64,000 nt of DNA from Alteromonadaceae bacterium XY-R5 (GCA_001660395.1 LXWE01000002.1:992001-1056000); one strand, 5' to 3'. Positions 1 through 8,707 are shown, counted from the first letter of the stretch. Made by a program: numbers and translations. Notes: generated from the sequence alone by a model not told the origin.

Positions 1-1261
1 CCCAGGTAGATTGAGTGGCTCTGTCGTCACCTAACATGGTCAGGGCGAAAATAATGTCTTCTGGGGCAGCATTTTCGGTTAGGCGTAACTGGGTTAGCTC
101 ATCGAAACGGTAGTCTAACACCACGAAATCCGCGTCTGTGCCAGGATTCAGGTTGCCGACGCTGTGTTCTAACTGCAGCGCACAGGCAGCACCCTGGGTC
201 ATCATATATAAGCCGGATAACGGCGATAAATTGGTGCCTTTAAGCTGACAAATTTTGTATGCCTCACCCAAAGTACGCAGCATATTAAAACTGGTGCCAC
301 CGCCTACGTCTGTGGCCAGGGTCATGTTAATGTCCAATTCGCGGGCTTTGGCTAAATCAAACAAACCGCTGCCTAAAAACAGGTTCGAGGTTGGGCAAAA
401 GGCGATGCTGGCACCTGTGTCCTTGATGCGTTGCCATTCGTCTTCTTCCAAATGCACACAATGGCCAAATACTGCACGCGGACGTACCATATGGTAATGG
501 TCGTACACATCCAGATAGTGTTTGGCTTGCGGGTACAGGGATTTCACCCACTCAATTTCCTGCTTGTTTTCCGACAGGTGCGTCTGGATAAAGATGTCCG
601 GATAAGCCCTGGCCAGTTCACCCAAACGCTGCATTTGCGCTTCGGTACTGGTTGGGGCAAAACGTGGGGTCAGGGCGTATTTTAAACGGCCGTTGTTATG
701 CCAGGCTTCAATTAGCGCTTTACTGTCTTCGTAGGCGCTGTCGGGGCAATCCTGTAACCAGTCCGGGCAGTTTCTGTCCATGCACACTTTACCCGCCGCT
801 AACAGCATATTGCGGGCTTTGGCGGCGCGAAACAGGGCATCGGTAGCCACTTTATGCACGCTGGAATACACCAGTGCGGTGGTGGTGCCGTTTTTCAGTA
901 ACTGTTGCAAAAAGATCTCGGCGATGGCAGCAGCGTACTCGCCATCGGCGAATTTGGCTTCAATGGGAAAGGTGTAGTTTTCCAGCCAGCTTAAAAGCTG
1001 TTCACCGTAGCAGGCCAGCATTTCCGTTTGCGGAAAATGCATATGGCTGTCAATCAGGCCTGGGATGATCAGCTTGCCGGAATAATCCATATGCTTAGCC
1101 TGCCCATAGCGAGGCAGCAGTTCTGCGGCCGAACCTATGTCGAGGATTTTATCGTTTTCAAGTACCAGCAGGCCGTCGGCAAAATAGCTAAGATCCGTAT
1201 CCGGTGACTGGGTTTTGTTAGCAAAGTGCAGCAAGCTGGCACGTAGCGTGGTGATGCTCAT
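1..1261 (-). CDS. guaD: Guanine deaminase, C-terminal end beyond window
   Basis: Hydrolyses guanine to xanthine and ammonia, feeding xanthine to the xanthine dehydrogenase encoded upstream in the same direction. It belongs to the amidohydrolase superfamily (TIM barrel, zinc). The first 420 residues are visible. They include the metal-binding HMH near residues 73-75 in PGLIDSHMHFPQTEM, the TPRFAPTS stretch, QTHLSEN, FGHCVHL and ATDVGGG, which together are typical of GuaD. E. coli GuaD has about 440 residues, so only the last few residues are probably missing. The ATG lies 9 bp after the uraH stop codon, so it is probably the distal gene of the xdhABC-uraD-uraH-guaD transcript. Identification is secure; the 3' end is not seen. 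Confidence 0.95.
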   Translation of the reverse strand, partial: MSITTLRASLLHFANKTQSPDTDLSYFADGLLVLENDKILDIGSAAELLPRYGQAKHMDYSGKLIIPGLIDSHMHFPQTEMLACYGEQLLSWLENYTFPIEAKFADGEYAAAIAEIFLQQLLKNGTTTALVYSSVHKVATDALFRAAKARNMLLAAGKVCMDRNCPDWLQDCPDSAYEDSKALIEAWHNNGRLKYALTPRFAPTSTEAQMQRLGELARAYPDIFIQTHLSENKQEIEWVKSLYPQAKHYLDVYDHYHMVRPRAVFGHCVHLEEDEWQRIKDTGASIAFCPTSNLFLGSGLFDLAKARELDINMTLATDVGGGTSFNMLRTLGEAYKICQLKGTNLSPLSGLYMMTQGAACALQLEHSVGNLNPGTDADFVVLDYRFDELTQLRLTENAAPEDIIFALTMLGDDRATQSTW

Positions 1262-1270
1262 AGTATCTCG

Positions 1271-1594
1271 TTAACTTCCACGGTAACTGCTAAAGCCGTA
1301 AGGCGAGATCAGCAGGGGAATATGGTAATGGCCGCCACTGGCTTCCATTTCAAAGTGAATATCGACAAAAGGATACAGCCCTTTGCCATGGTGTTGGGTC
1401 AGATAAGCGCCTGTATCAAAACGCAGTTGGTAAATGCCAGGCGTAAGGGAAATATCTCCCCATTGTTTGCAGCGGCCGTCGCTGTCGGTTTCCGCCCTGG
1501 CCACGTCGCCATTGGGGCAGGTTAAGGTCAGGGCCATCTGCGCAGCAGGTTTGCCTGTGGTGGTATCAAGCACATGGCTGGAAAGTGACAACAT
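1271..1594 (-). CDS. uraH: 5-hydroxyisourate hydrolase (transthyretin-like)
   Basis: Hydrolyses 5-hydroxyisourate, the product of urate oxidation, to OHCU, the substrate of the next enzyme UraD. The protein has 107 residues, the usual length of the cytosolic bacterial form without a signal peptide. It has the N-terminal SSHVLDTTTGKPA motif and ends in the family signature YRGS, both carrying active-site residues in transthyretin-related proteins. It lies 11 bp downstream of uraD and 9 bp upstream of guaD in the same orientation, so the three are probably co-transcribed. The symbol hiuH is also used. Confidence 0.95.
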   Translation of the reverse strand: MLSLSSHVLDTTTGKPAAQMALTLTCPNGDVARAETDSDGRCKQWGDISLTPGIYQLRFDTGAYLTQHHGKGLYPFVDIHFEMEASGGHYHIPLLISPYGFSSYRGS

Positions 1595-1605
1595 AGTAAA
1601 TATCC

Positions 1606-2118
1606 TTATTCAGCGGCTGCCAGGCCTTTATTCAGGCGTAGCAGGGTAATCTTAATTTGTTCACCGGCGGCAATCTGCAGCTCTTGGTCACGGGCGTTAT
1701 CTATGCGTGCTTTTAAGGCGTTGAGCATAGTCTCGGCACTGAGTCCGGTGGCGCAGATGATAAAAATAAAGCCGTTTTTTTTCAGGTAGGCGTGATTCAG
1801 TTCGCTCAGTGCCTGAAGGGTTTGCTCTGATGCCACTGCCGTGCCTGACTGCTCACCACTGGCCATGGCTTTGGTGTTGGCAAACTTTGCCCGCAACGAA
1901 TCCACATCGCCAATCATAGGGTGGGCGGTAAAGGCTTCCAGATAATCCTCTTCGGCCATGCTATCCCATAAGGTCTGAGCGGTTTTGAGCAGACTGTCCT
2001 GTGCTGCAAAAGGGCGCGCATTGACCATGCCATCTACCCAGTTTTGCGCCGCGCAGGTTTGGGTAAACCAGGTCGTGGCATCGGCCATCGACAGGGTGTT
2101 GAGTTGTTCCAGTGTCAT
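1606..2118 (-). CDS. uraD: 2-oxo-4-hydroxy-4-carboxy-5-ureidoimidazoline (OHCU) decarboxylase
   Basis: Decarboxylates OHCU to S-allantoin, the last step of the uricolytic branch before allantoinase. At 170 residues it is normal for the family. The proposed catalytic histidine is in TAHPMIGD and is followed by the SGEQSG segment and GFIFIICATG, both conserved in OHCU decarboxylases. The ATG overlaps the stop codon of xdhC by 4 bp (ATGA), suggesting translational coupling. Its neighbours uraH and the divergent puuE use the preceding and following intermediates. Confidence 0.95.
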   Translation of the reverse strand: MTLEQLNTLSMADATTWFTQTCAAQNWVDGMVNARPFAAQDSLLKTAQTLWDSMAEEDYLEAFTAHPMIGDVDSLRAKFANTKAMASGEQSGTAVASEQTLQALSELNHAYLKKNGFIFIICATGLSAETMLNALKARIDNARDQELQIAAGEQIKITLLRLNKGLAAAE

Positions 2119-2960
2119 AATTGGGCTTTTAGCTCCTTGCTTTGCTTCCAGGCCTGTTTTTGCTCGTCGCGGCTATGGGCGGCATCTTTGCTGTTCAGTT
2201 GCTGGACGATTTGTCCGGCAATGGAAATGGCCACTTCAATGGGGCGTTTGCCCGGTATATTCAGTAATCCCACGGGCGATATCAAGGCATCAATCAAAGG
2301 CGGTGGAGTACCCTGATGTTCCAGCCGGGTGCGAAAACGTCTGGCTTTGGTATCTGAGCCTATCATACCCACATAATCCAGATCGGCGCGCTTTAATGCG
2401 GCTTTGACTATGTCGTAATCCAGCTGATGGTTATGGGTCATTACCAGCACCCAGTCGCCGGATTTAAGCTGCGCAACATGATCCTGTGGCTCTTCTAACA
2501 GCACAGGTTTGATATTGCTGGCTTTAGGTGCCTGGACAAATAACTCAGGGCGATTATCCACCCAGTGAATTTGCAAAGGCAATTGCGCCAGAATCGGCAC
2601 CAGCGCATGGGCCACATGCCCGGCACCAAACAGGGCCAGGGTCTGGGTGTGCTGCACTATCACTTCAAACAGTACATTCACAGCACCGCCACAGCACTGG
2701 CCCAGTTTGCTAGAGAGTGGATAGTGTTCCAGCAGCTGGGTTTGTTTGGCACCTAACAGCAGTTCACGGCCTTTACGGGTGACTTCATGCTCCAGATGAC
2801 CGCCACCGATTGTATCGAAGGTGTCATCATCACAAATCACCATTTTCGCACCGGCTTCGCGCGGGGTAGAACCTGCGCTGCCAAGCACCGTGGCAATCAC
2901 ATAGGCTTTGCCCTGGGCCTGACACAGGCTGACAGCATCAAACCAGCGTTCGGCTCTCAT
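2115..2960 (-). CDS. xdhC: Xanthine dehydrogenase accessory protein XdhC
   Basis: Chaperone that binds molybdenum cofactor, promotes its sulfuration and delivers it to the XdhB subunit. The 281-residue protein has the XdhC/CoxI N-terminal region (VLGSAGSTPREAGAKM, then GGGHLEHEV) and a C-terminal Rossmann-like region with LFGAGHVAHALVP and the YVGMIGSDTKARR motif. Its start overlaps the xdhB stop by 4 bp and its stop overlaps the uraD start by 4 bp. Its position directly after xdhB is the usual arrangement for three-gene bacterial xanthine dehydrogenases. Confidence 0.95.
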   Translation of the reverse strand: MRAERWFDAVSLCQAQGKAYVIATVLGSAGSTPREAGAKMVICDDDTFDTIGGGHLEHEVTRKGRELLLGAKQTQLLEHYPLSSKLGQCCGGAVNVLFEVIVQHTQTLALFGAGHVAHALVPILAQLPLQIHWVDNRPELFVQAPKASNIKPVLLEEPQDHVAQLKSGDWVLVMTHNHQLDYDIVKAALKRADLDYVGMIGSDTKARRFRTRLEHQGTPPPLIDALISPVGLLNIPGKRPIEVAISIAGQIVQQLNSKDAAHSRDEQKQAWKQSKELKAQL

Positions 2961-5299
2961 GCGCCTAACTCCTGTTGTAAAGCCATAGCAGCCATCAGCA
3001 CTTTTTCTGGTGTCGCTGGGGTATCCAGCTTTGGATCAACCTTGTAATCACCGATGCTGGAGAGGGCATCTTTGATGGCGCACCATACGGAAATCGCCAG
3101 CATTAATGGTGGTTCACCCACAGCCTTGGAGTGATAGATACTGTCTTCGTCGTTGGCGCGGGGGTATAGATCGACGTTAAATACCGGTGGTGTGTCACCA
3201 ATGGCCGGAATTTTATAGGTCGCCGGGTTGTTACTAATCAGCTTACCCTTGGCATCCCATTTCAGCTCTTCTGTGGTCAGCCAGCCCATGCCCTGAATAA
3301 AGCCGCCTTCAATTTGGCCTTTGTCTAGCGCCGGGTTAATGCTGTTGCCCACATCATGCAGAATATCCACCTGATTAACACAGTATTCACCGGTTAATGT
3401 ATCCACAGTGACTTCAGATACCGATGCGCCATAAGCAAAGTAGAAGAAGGGGCGGCCTGTGCCTGTGGCACGGTCATAGTAAATCTTCGGGGTTTTATAA
3501 AAACCCGTTGAAGATAAGGAAATCCGCGCGAAATAGGCTTTTTGAATAAACTCGGCAAAGGGCCAGCTCTGATCACCAGAGATGACTTGCTGATTATCAA
3601 AGACCACGTCCTCGGCCTTGCCACCCGTTAGCTCGGCCGCAAACTCCGCCAAACGCTGCTTAATGCTTAAACAAGCATTTTGCGCGGCTTTACCGTTTAA
3701 GTCGGTACCGCTGGAGGCTGCCGTAGGCGAGGTATTAGGCACTTTGTCTGTACGGGTGGAGGTGACTTCCACATGTTCCACCGGAATGCCGAATTCATTG
3801 GCACAAATTTGGGCAATTTTGGTATGTAAACCCTGACCCATTTCGGTGCCACCATGGCTGATTTGCAAACTGCCATCTGTGTAGATGTGCAGCAGCGCAC
3901 CGGCCTGATTCAAATGCTGGGCGGTAAAGGAAATACCGAATTTCAGTGGGGTTAACGCCAGACCTTTTTTCAGAATTTGGCTTTTGGCGTTATAGGCCTT
4001 TATCTCTTCGCGGCGCTTCCAGTAATGGCTACTCTCTTCCAGGCGTGCAATCAAATCGCCAATCAGGTTGTGCTCTACTTCCATACCGTAAGGGGTGACG
4101 TTGCGCGCTTTATCCTGATACAGATTGCGCTTACGAATGATCAGCGGATCTTCACCCAGCTTGCGCGCAATGCCATCGAGCATGGCTTCGGCGGCAACCA
4201 TACCTTGCGGGCCACCAAAGCCACGAAAGGCGGTATGGGATACGGTATTGGTCATCCAGCGATGGCCAGTGACGCGTACGTCGCCCATAAAATAGGCGTT
4301 GTCGGCGTGGAACATGGCGCGATCGACGATACCGTCAGACAGATCCGGCGAGTACCCACAATTACCGCTGACGTCGATATCCGCAGCCTGGATCAGGCCC
4401 GTGTCATCAAAAGCAACATGATAGAAATTTTCAAAGGGGTGGCGTTTCCCTGTGGCCTGCATATCCTGCATGCGTGGTACACGCATTTTAACCGCTTTGC
4501 CGGTCCGCGAGGCGAGCAGGGCGGCGATACAGGACCACTGGGCGGCCTGAGATTCTTTACCACCAAAACCACCGCCCATGCGGCGCATATCAACAATTAC
4601 TTTATTCAGTGGGATATCCAGCACTTCGGCCACCAGCTTTTGCACTTCGCTGGGGTGCTGGCTGGAGGCGAATACACTGATACGATCATCTTCTTCGGGG
4701 ATCGCCAGTGAGATCTGGCCTTCCAGATACATATGTTCCTGACCGCCGACACTGGCATGGCCTTTTAAGGTGTTTTTGGCACTGGCCAATACCGTATCAG
4801 GATCGCCATTCAGATTTACATGCACAGGGCGTACGGTCTTATTCTCGGCACGGGCCTGCTTGACACTTAAACAGGCATCCAGCGATTCATATTCGACTTT
4901 TGCTAACTGGGTGGCTTTACGGGCAGCGTCGATACTGGTGGCAGCAACCGCAAATAAAGGCTGGCCCTGAAACAGCACTTTGCCATCGGCCAGCAGGGGA
5001 TCACCTTCAAACACTGCGCCTATGTCCGTATGACCTGGCACATCGTCCAACGTCACCACATCCACTACGCCCGGAAAACTGCGCACGGCTGATAAGTCCA
5101 TCGACGTAATCAGCCCATGGGTAATGGTGCTGATGCCAACGGCGCCATAGAGCAGGCCTTGGGGTTCCGGCATATCGTCTATATAACGGGCCTGACCCTG
5201 CACCTGACGCGTGGCACTTTCGTGAGGATGAGATTTCCCCGCTTTACTGGTGGGTTTAAAGGGCGAGGGTAGCCCTTGAGGTTGCACTAGTTTACGCAT
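2957..5299 (-). CDS. xdhB: Xanthine dehydrogenase molybdenum-binding subunit
   Basis: Large catalytic subunit that oxidises hypoxanthine and xanthine to urate at a molybdenum cofactor. It has 780 residues, as expected for the split bacterial XdhB. Recognisable segments are the N-terminal hammerhead domain (QGQARYIDDMPEPQGLLYGA), GGQEHMYLEGQ, MGGGFGGKESQA, TAFRGFGGPQGM, HGGTEMGQGLHTK, TSPTAASSGTDLNG and the C-terminal VGEPPLMLAISVW, whose Glu corresponds to the catalytic base of the xanthine oxidase family. It overlaps xdhA by 8 bp and xdhC by 4 bp. A long open frame on the opposite strand (3977-4711) is only a shadow of this gene. Confidence 0.97.
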   Translation of the reverse strand: MRKLVQPQGLPSPFKPTSKAGKSHPHESATRQVQGQARYIDDMPEPQGLLYGAVGISTITHGLITSMDLSAVRSFPGVVDVVTLDDVPGHTDIGAVFEGDPLLADGKVLFQGQPLFAVAATSIDAARKATQLAKVEYESLDACLSVKQARAENKTVRPVHVNLNGDPDTVLASAKNTLKGHASVGGQEHMYLEGQISLAIPEEDDRISVFASSQHPSEVQKLVAEVLDIPLNKVIVDMRRMGGGFGGKESQAAQWSCIAALLASRTGKAVKMRVPRMQDMQATGKRHPFENFYHVAFDDTGLIQAADIDVSGNCGYSPDLSDGIVDRAMFHADNAYFMGDVRVTGHRWMTNTVSHTAFRGFGGPQGMVAAEAMLDGIARKLGEDPLIIRKRNLYQDKARNVTPYGMEVEHNLIGDLIARLEESSHYWKRREEIKAYNAKSQILKKGLALTPLKFGISFTAQHLNQAGALLHIYTDGSLQISHGGTEMGQGLHTKIAQICANEFGIPVEHVEVTSTRTDKVPNTSPTAASSGTDLNGKAAQNACLSIKQRLAEFAAELTGGKAEDVVFDNQQVISGDQSWPFAEFIQKAYFARISLSSTGFYKTPKIYYDRATGTGRPFFYFAYGASVSEVTVDTLTGEYCVNQVDILHDVGNSINPALDKGQIEGGFIQGMGWLTTEELKWDAKGKLISNNPATYKIPAIGDTPPVFNVDLYPRANDEDSIYHSKAVGEPPLMLAISVWCAIKDALSSIGDYKVDPKLDTPATPEKVLMAAMALQQELGA

Positions 5300-6725
5300 G
5301 GTTCACCACCCGAATATCAATGGAGCCTTGTTGTTCGAGCCACAAACGCTGCCAAAGGTTCTGACAAACCAATTTACGGTACTGTGCCGTGGCGCGTACA
5401 TCATCAATGGGATTAAAGGCGTTATATAGCAGCGACTGGCCTAACTGGCTGGTGTGCTTATCGGCAAGTGTTAAGCCCCGAAGCTGCTGCTCGGCGTCGT
5501 TGGCGCTGACAGGGGTAGCAGCGACGCCGCCAAAACCTGTACGCAGTTTGCTGATTACGCCATTTTCCAATTCCAGCAGGAACACGGCACATACCGCTGA
5601 AATATCATCTTCATGACGTTTAGAGACTTTATAAGCACGCAGCAGGCTATTGGCCTTACGCTTAGGAAAATGAATGGCTTCAATCCATTCATCTGCCCCT
5701 AGCTGAGTTTGACGGTAGCCAGTGAAAAATTCACGGGCGGGGATCTGACGACGCGCACTACCGTTATCAACATGGATGACAGCGTCGAGCGCCAGCAATA
5801 CCGGTGGCATATCGCCAATCGGTGATGCATTGGCTACGTTGCCCCCCAGCGTCGCCTGATTGCGAATGGGATGAGACGCAAAACGTTCAATCAATTCCGC
5901 CAGTTCGGGTGAGTGGCGTAACAGCGCATCTGTGGCATCTGTTAACGGCACGGCTGCACCCAGGGTTAATCCCGTATCATCCTCAACCACAGCTAACAGT
6001 TCTTCAACCCGCGTCAGGGAAATTAACTGGGGCAGGGTTTTCCACTGCTGAGTAATTTCTAACGCCAGATCGGTACTGCCGGCGACCAAGCGTGCCTCTG
6101 GATATTGCTGACGCAATCTAGTCAGTTCATCCCTGGAGGTTGGCATAAACAGTTCAGCTAAGCCCTTTTCTGCAGATGCCTGTAATTGGGTGAGTGTTTG
6201 AACGGTCTGTGTTTCCTGACGGCTAAACTGATCATCTTGCTTATTACCGCAGGCTTTTAAGGTGGCATCAATAATAGGGCGATAGCCAGTACAGCGGCAA
6301 AGGTTGCCGGAAAGAGCATGCTGTACTTCAGTGCGATCGGGCTGCTTTTCCTCGTGATATAACGCAAACATCGACATTACAAAGCCCGGCGTACAAAAAC
6401 CACACTGAGATCCATGCTCGTCTATCATGGCCTGTTGTACTGGATGCAGGGTTTTACCGTCGGCTAAATGTTCAACGGTAATCAGTTGTTTGCCTTCAAG
6501 AGCGGATAACATAGTGACGCAGCTATTCACGCTGCGATAATGCAGTTTATCCTGCTTCGGGCTTAATTCGGCTAAAACAACCGTACAGGCGCCGCAATCA
6601 CCTGAGGCACAGCCTTCTTTGGTGCCCGTCAGCTTTCTGCGTTCGCGCAGGTAATTAAGCAGGGTCGTATCGGCCTGCTCATCAGTAATCTGTTCAACAG
6701 TGTTGTTCAGCATAAAGCTGATCAT
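5292..6725 (-). CDS. xdhA: Xanthine dehydrogenase FeS/FAD subunit
   Basis: Small subunit carrying two [2Fe-2S] clusters and FAD; it passes electrons from the Mo centre to NAD+. It has 477 residues. The plant-type ferredoxin domain has GCASGDCGACTVV (Cys39, 44 and 47). The second cluster domain has SQCGFCTPG and GNLCRCTGYRP. The FAD domain has LVAGSTDLALEI and NQATLGGNVANASPIGD. The start at 6725 is supported by GGGAG about 6 bp upstream. It is the first gene of the leftward purine operon. Its promoter appears to overlap a RutR-like operator (6801-6816). Confidence 0.97.
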   Translation of the reverse strand: MISFMLNNTVEQITDEQADTTLLNYLRERRKLTGTKEGCASGDCGACTVVLAELSPKQDKLHYRSVNSCVTMLSALEGKQLITVEHLADGKTLHPVQQAMIDEHGSQCGFCTPGFVMSMFALYHEEKQPDRTEVQHALSGNLCRCTGYRPIIDATLKACGNKQDDQFSRQETQTVQTLTQLQASAEKGLAELFMPTSRDELTRLRQQYPEARLVAGSTDLALEITQQWKTLPQLISLTRVEELLAVVEDDTGLTLGAAVPLTDATDALLRHSPELAELIERFASHPIRNQATLGGNVANASPIGDMPPVLLALDAVIHVDNGSARRQIPAREFFTGYRQTQLGADEWIEAIHFPKRKANSLLRAYKVSKRHEDDISAVCAVFLLELENGVISKLRTGFGGVAATPVSANDAEQQLRGLTLADKHTSQLGQSLLYNAFNPIDDVRATAQYRKLVCQNLWQRLWLEQQGSIDIRVVNHA

Positions 6726-6787
6726 AGGGTTCTCCCAAAAAGGTCATCGCCAAGTCCTTTGGCTGTCTTTGCTTTTCAATTGTTACA

Positions 6788-6816
6788 TAAATACAAAAAC
6801 CAGACCAACTGGTCAA
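6788..6816 (-). promoter_or_regulatory. xdhA promoter with overlapping RutR-like operator
   Basis: Reading leftward, TTGACC (6816-6811) and TATTTA (6793-6788) are separated by 17 bp and fit a sigma-70 promoter for xdhA. The -35 hexamer lies inside the palindrome at 6801-6816 (CAGACCAACTGGTCAA), which matches the E. coli RutR consensus TTGACCAnnTGGTCAA at 12 of 14 fixed positions. Binding there would block polymerase, so repression is the natural reading. The match was made by eye and no binding is shown. Confidence 0.6.
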
Positions 6817-7032
6817 CTTTTATGTGAGAAAATTACAAAAAGCGAAAACTGCTTAGAAAATGCCTTGCCAAATGTGTAGGTTTTCTATGCTTAAGTTTAG
6901 CAATTGGACACGTCTTGGACGAATAGCCGCTGCTCTTTGCTCGTAGAGGAAGCGTTCGAGCCCTTAGTTTTCAGGGCTATTGTACTCAAAGTGGTGATTT
7001 TCTGATTGATTGATAAAGATATTTTTTAAATT

Positions 7033-7063
7033 TTGACTATTTGGTCTGAAAAACGCATACACT
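7033..7063 (+). promoter_or_regulatory. Putative autoregulated promoter of the RutR-like gene
   Basis: The sequence TTGACTATTTGGTCTG at 7033-7048 matches the RutR consensus TTGACCAnnTGGTCAA at 11 of 14 fixed positions. Its first six bases also make a good -35 hexamer. A weaker -10 (TACACT, 7058-7063) follows at 19 bp, or CATACA at 17 bp. The regulator start codon is about 60 bp downstream. This suggests the regulator represses itself through a site like the one in front of xdhA. Confidence 0.5.
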
Positions 7064-7118
7064 TAGTCCATACATTTCGAATACAACGACATAAATAAGC
7101 GAAGGTAGATAGGAGTCC

Positions 7119-7769
7119 ATGGTTAGGCGTCGAACTATGAACAAAGATGGTGCAATACGTGCACAAAATCAGGCCAAAATCATTGCAGCGGCGGAAATTG
7201 CGTTCGCCCAACATGGTTTCAAAGGAACCAGTGTCCAAAAAGTGGCAGATGAAGCCGGTTTACCAAAAACGAACGTTCTGTATTACTTCAAAAATAAAGA
7301 AGGCCTGTACATGGCCGTACTGGAGCGGATCCTAAATTTGTGGAACTCCACCTTTGACCGCGCAACAGTAGCTGATGACCCCGCTAAAATCCTCGCCCGC
7401 TATATTGCGGAAAAGATGGAAGTGTCTCGGATTAAACCTTTGGCATCTAAAATATTTGCTTTGGAAATTATCAATGGCGCGCCGAATCTGAGCGATTTCT
7501 TCAAGCATGATCATGCGGAATGGATGCGTGGCAGAGTAACCGTGATAGAAGGTTGGATTGCTGCAGGTAAAATGAATCCAATCGATCCGCATTATCTGCT
7601 TTATAACATCTGGGCCAGTACTCAGCATTATGCTGATTTTAGTGCGCAGATCACCCATTTACGGGGCGAGGCGATGGCGCCAATGGATTACCGAGAGGCT
7701 ACTCGTACCCAAATCAGATTAATTCTCAACGGTTGTGGACTGGATGTTCCGACGGAATTTCAGTCCTGA
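7119..7769 (+). CDS. TetR-family regulator, RutR-like, probable purine catabolism regulator
   Basis: DNA-binding repressor of 216 residues. Residues about 17-65 form the TetR helix-turn-helix (AFAQHGFKGTSVQKVADEAG, then PKTNVLYYFKNKEGLY). The C-terminal part resembles E. coli RutR, most clearly at IDPHYLLYNIWASTQHYADF, where RutR has a nearly identical stretch. RutR senses uracil or thymine; the ligand here is unknown and could be a purine catabolite. The ATG at 7119 has AGGAG only 3 bp upstream, and a second in-frame ATG at 7137 is possible. It is divergent from xdhA and 32 bp upstream of puuE, so it probably controls both sides. I do not assign the symbol rutR because no rut genes are present. 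Confidence 0.88.
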   Translation: MVRRRTMNKDGAIRAQNQAKIIAAAEIAFAQHGFKGTSVQKVADEAGLPKTNVLYYFKNKEGLYMAVLERILNLWNSTFDRATVADDPAKILARYIAEKMEVSRIKPLASKIFALEIINGAPNLSDFFKHDHAEWMRGRVTVIEGWIAAGKMNPIDPHYLLYNIWASTQHYADFSAQITHLRGEAMAPMDYREATRTQIRLILNGCGLDVPTEFQS

Positions 7770-7801
7770 TTGTTGCTTAACCCATTTACCCAAGGATAGC
7801 T

Positions 7802-8707
7802 ATGAGTATTGTTGATTATCCAAGAGACTTAGTTGGATATGGAGCCAATCCGCCTCATCCAAACTGGCCAAATAAGGCAAAGATCGCAGTGCAGTTTGTG
7901 CTTAATTATGAAGAAGGCGGTGAGAACTGTGTTCTACATGGTGATAAAGCGTCTGAGATTTTTCTGTCGGAAATCATAGGCGCACAGGCTTATCCTGATC
8001 GCCATCTGAGCATGGAATCTATCTATGAATATGGTTCACGTGCAGGGTTTTGGCGTTTACATCGTTTATTGGAACGTTACAAGGTGCCAGTGACAGTCTT
8101 TGGTGTGACTATGGCCATGCAACGTCATCCAGAAGCCTTAGCCGCGATGCTGGAAGCCGATTGGGAAATTGCCAGCCATGCCATGCGGTGGATCCATTTT
8201 CAGGATATGAACGAGCAAACCGAGCGTGAGATGATCCAGGCATCTGTCGACTTGCATACTGAGTTAACGGGTACAGCACCAGCAGGCTGGTATACCGGAC
8301 GCACCAGCCCAAATACCTTAAAACTGATTGCAGAGCGTGACGATATTTTGTATTGCGCGGATTCTTACGCCGATGACTTGCCTTATTACGACAGGCATTA
8401 CAGTAAACCCCTGTTGATTGTGCCATACACTCTGGACACCAACGATATGCGCTTTGCCACGCCCCAGGGGTTTAATACCGGCGAGCATTTCTTTCAGTAT
8501 TTGAAAGATGCGTTCGATGTGCTGTACGCCGAAGGGGAATATGCGCCCAAAATGCTCTCCATTGGATTACACAATCGTATCGTCGGTCGTCCCGCGCGCA
8601 TGGCGGGGTTACAACGCTTTATCGAGTATGTGCAGTCCCATGAGCAGGTATGGTTATGTACCCGTGAGCAAATCGCTCACCACTGGCTGGATAACTTTCC
8701 CGCGTAA
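7802..8707 (+). CDS. puuE: Allantoinase, PuuE type (polysaccharide-deacetylase fold)
   Basis: Opens S-allantoin to allantoate. The 301-residue protein is of the metal-independent PuuE class, unrelated to AllB amidohydrolases. Diagnostic segments are YPRDLVGYGANPPHPNWP near the N-terminus, LNYEEGGENCVLHGD, SMESIYEYGSRAGFWR, GWYTGRTSPNT and GLHNRIVGRPARM. A local variant is SHAMRW where many homologues have SHGLRW. The start has AAGGA 8 bp upstream. It sits 32 bp downstream of the RutR-like gene, probably in one transcript ending at the hairpin 8731-8753, and acts downstream of UraD. Confidence 0.95.
   Translation: MSIVDYPRDLVGYGANPPHPNWPNKAKIAVQFVLNYEEGGENCVLHGDKASEIFLSEIIGAQAYPDRHLSMESIYEYGSRAGFWRLHRLLERYKVPVTVFGVTMAMQRHPEALAAMLEADWEIASHAMRWIHFQDMNEQTEREMIQASVDLHTELTGTAPAGWYTGRTSPNTLKLIAERDDILYCADSYADDLPYYDRHYSKPLLIVPYTLDTNDMRFATPQGFNTGEHFFQYLKDAFDVLYAEGEYAPKMLSIGLHNRIVGRPARMAGLQRFIEYVQSHEQVWLCTREQIAHHWLDNFPA

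Larger units (their letters stand above)
6726..7118. promoter_or_regulatory. Divergent control region between xdhA and the RutR-like regulator
   Basis: This 393-bp region has no convincing gene. It carries two RutR-like operators, each overlapping a plausible -35 element (listed separately). The middle part (about 6940-6978) contains short inverted repeats: CTCG at 6940-6943 with CGAG at 6957-6960, and AGCCCT at 6959-6964 with AGGGCT at 6973-6978 around an 8-nt loop. These could form an RNA hairpin in a leader or be chance. The region is long for a simple divergent promoter. Confidence 0.6.

Noticed and set aside
3977-4711. A 244-codon open frame on the + strand opposite xdhB
   Set aside because: It has no recognisable domain and lies entirely inside xdhB, whose motifs run through the region. 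It is a shadow.
6803-6814. GACCAACTGGTC as a FadR site
   Set aside because: Only one half matches FadR, while the RutR consensus fits both halves and the neighbouring gene is RutR-like.
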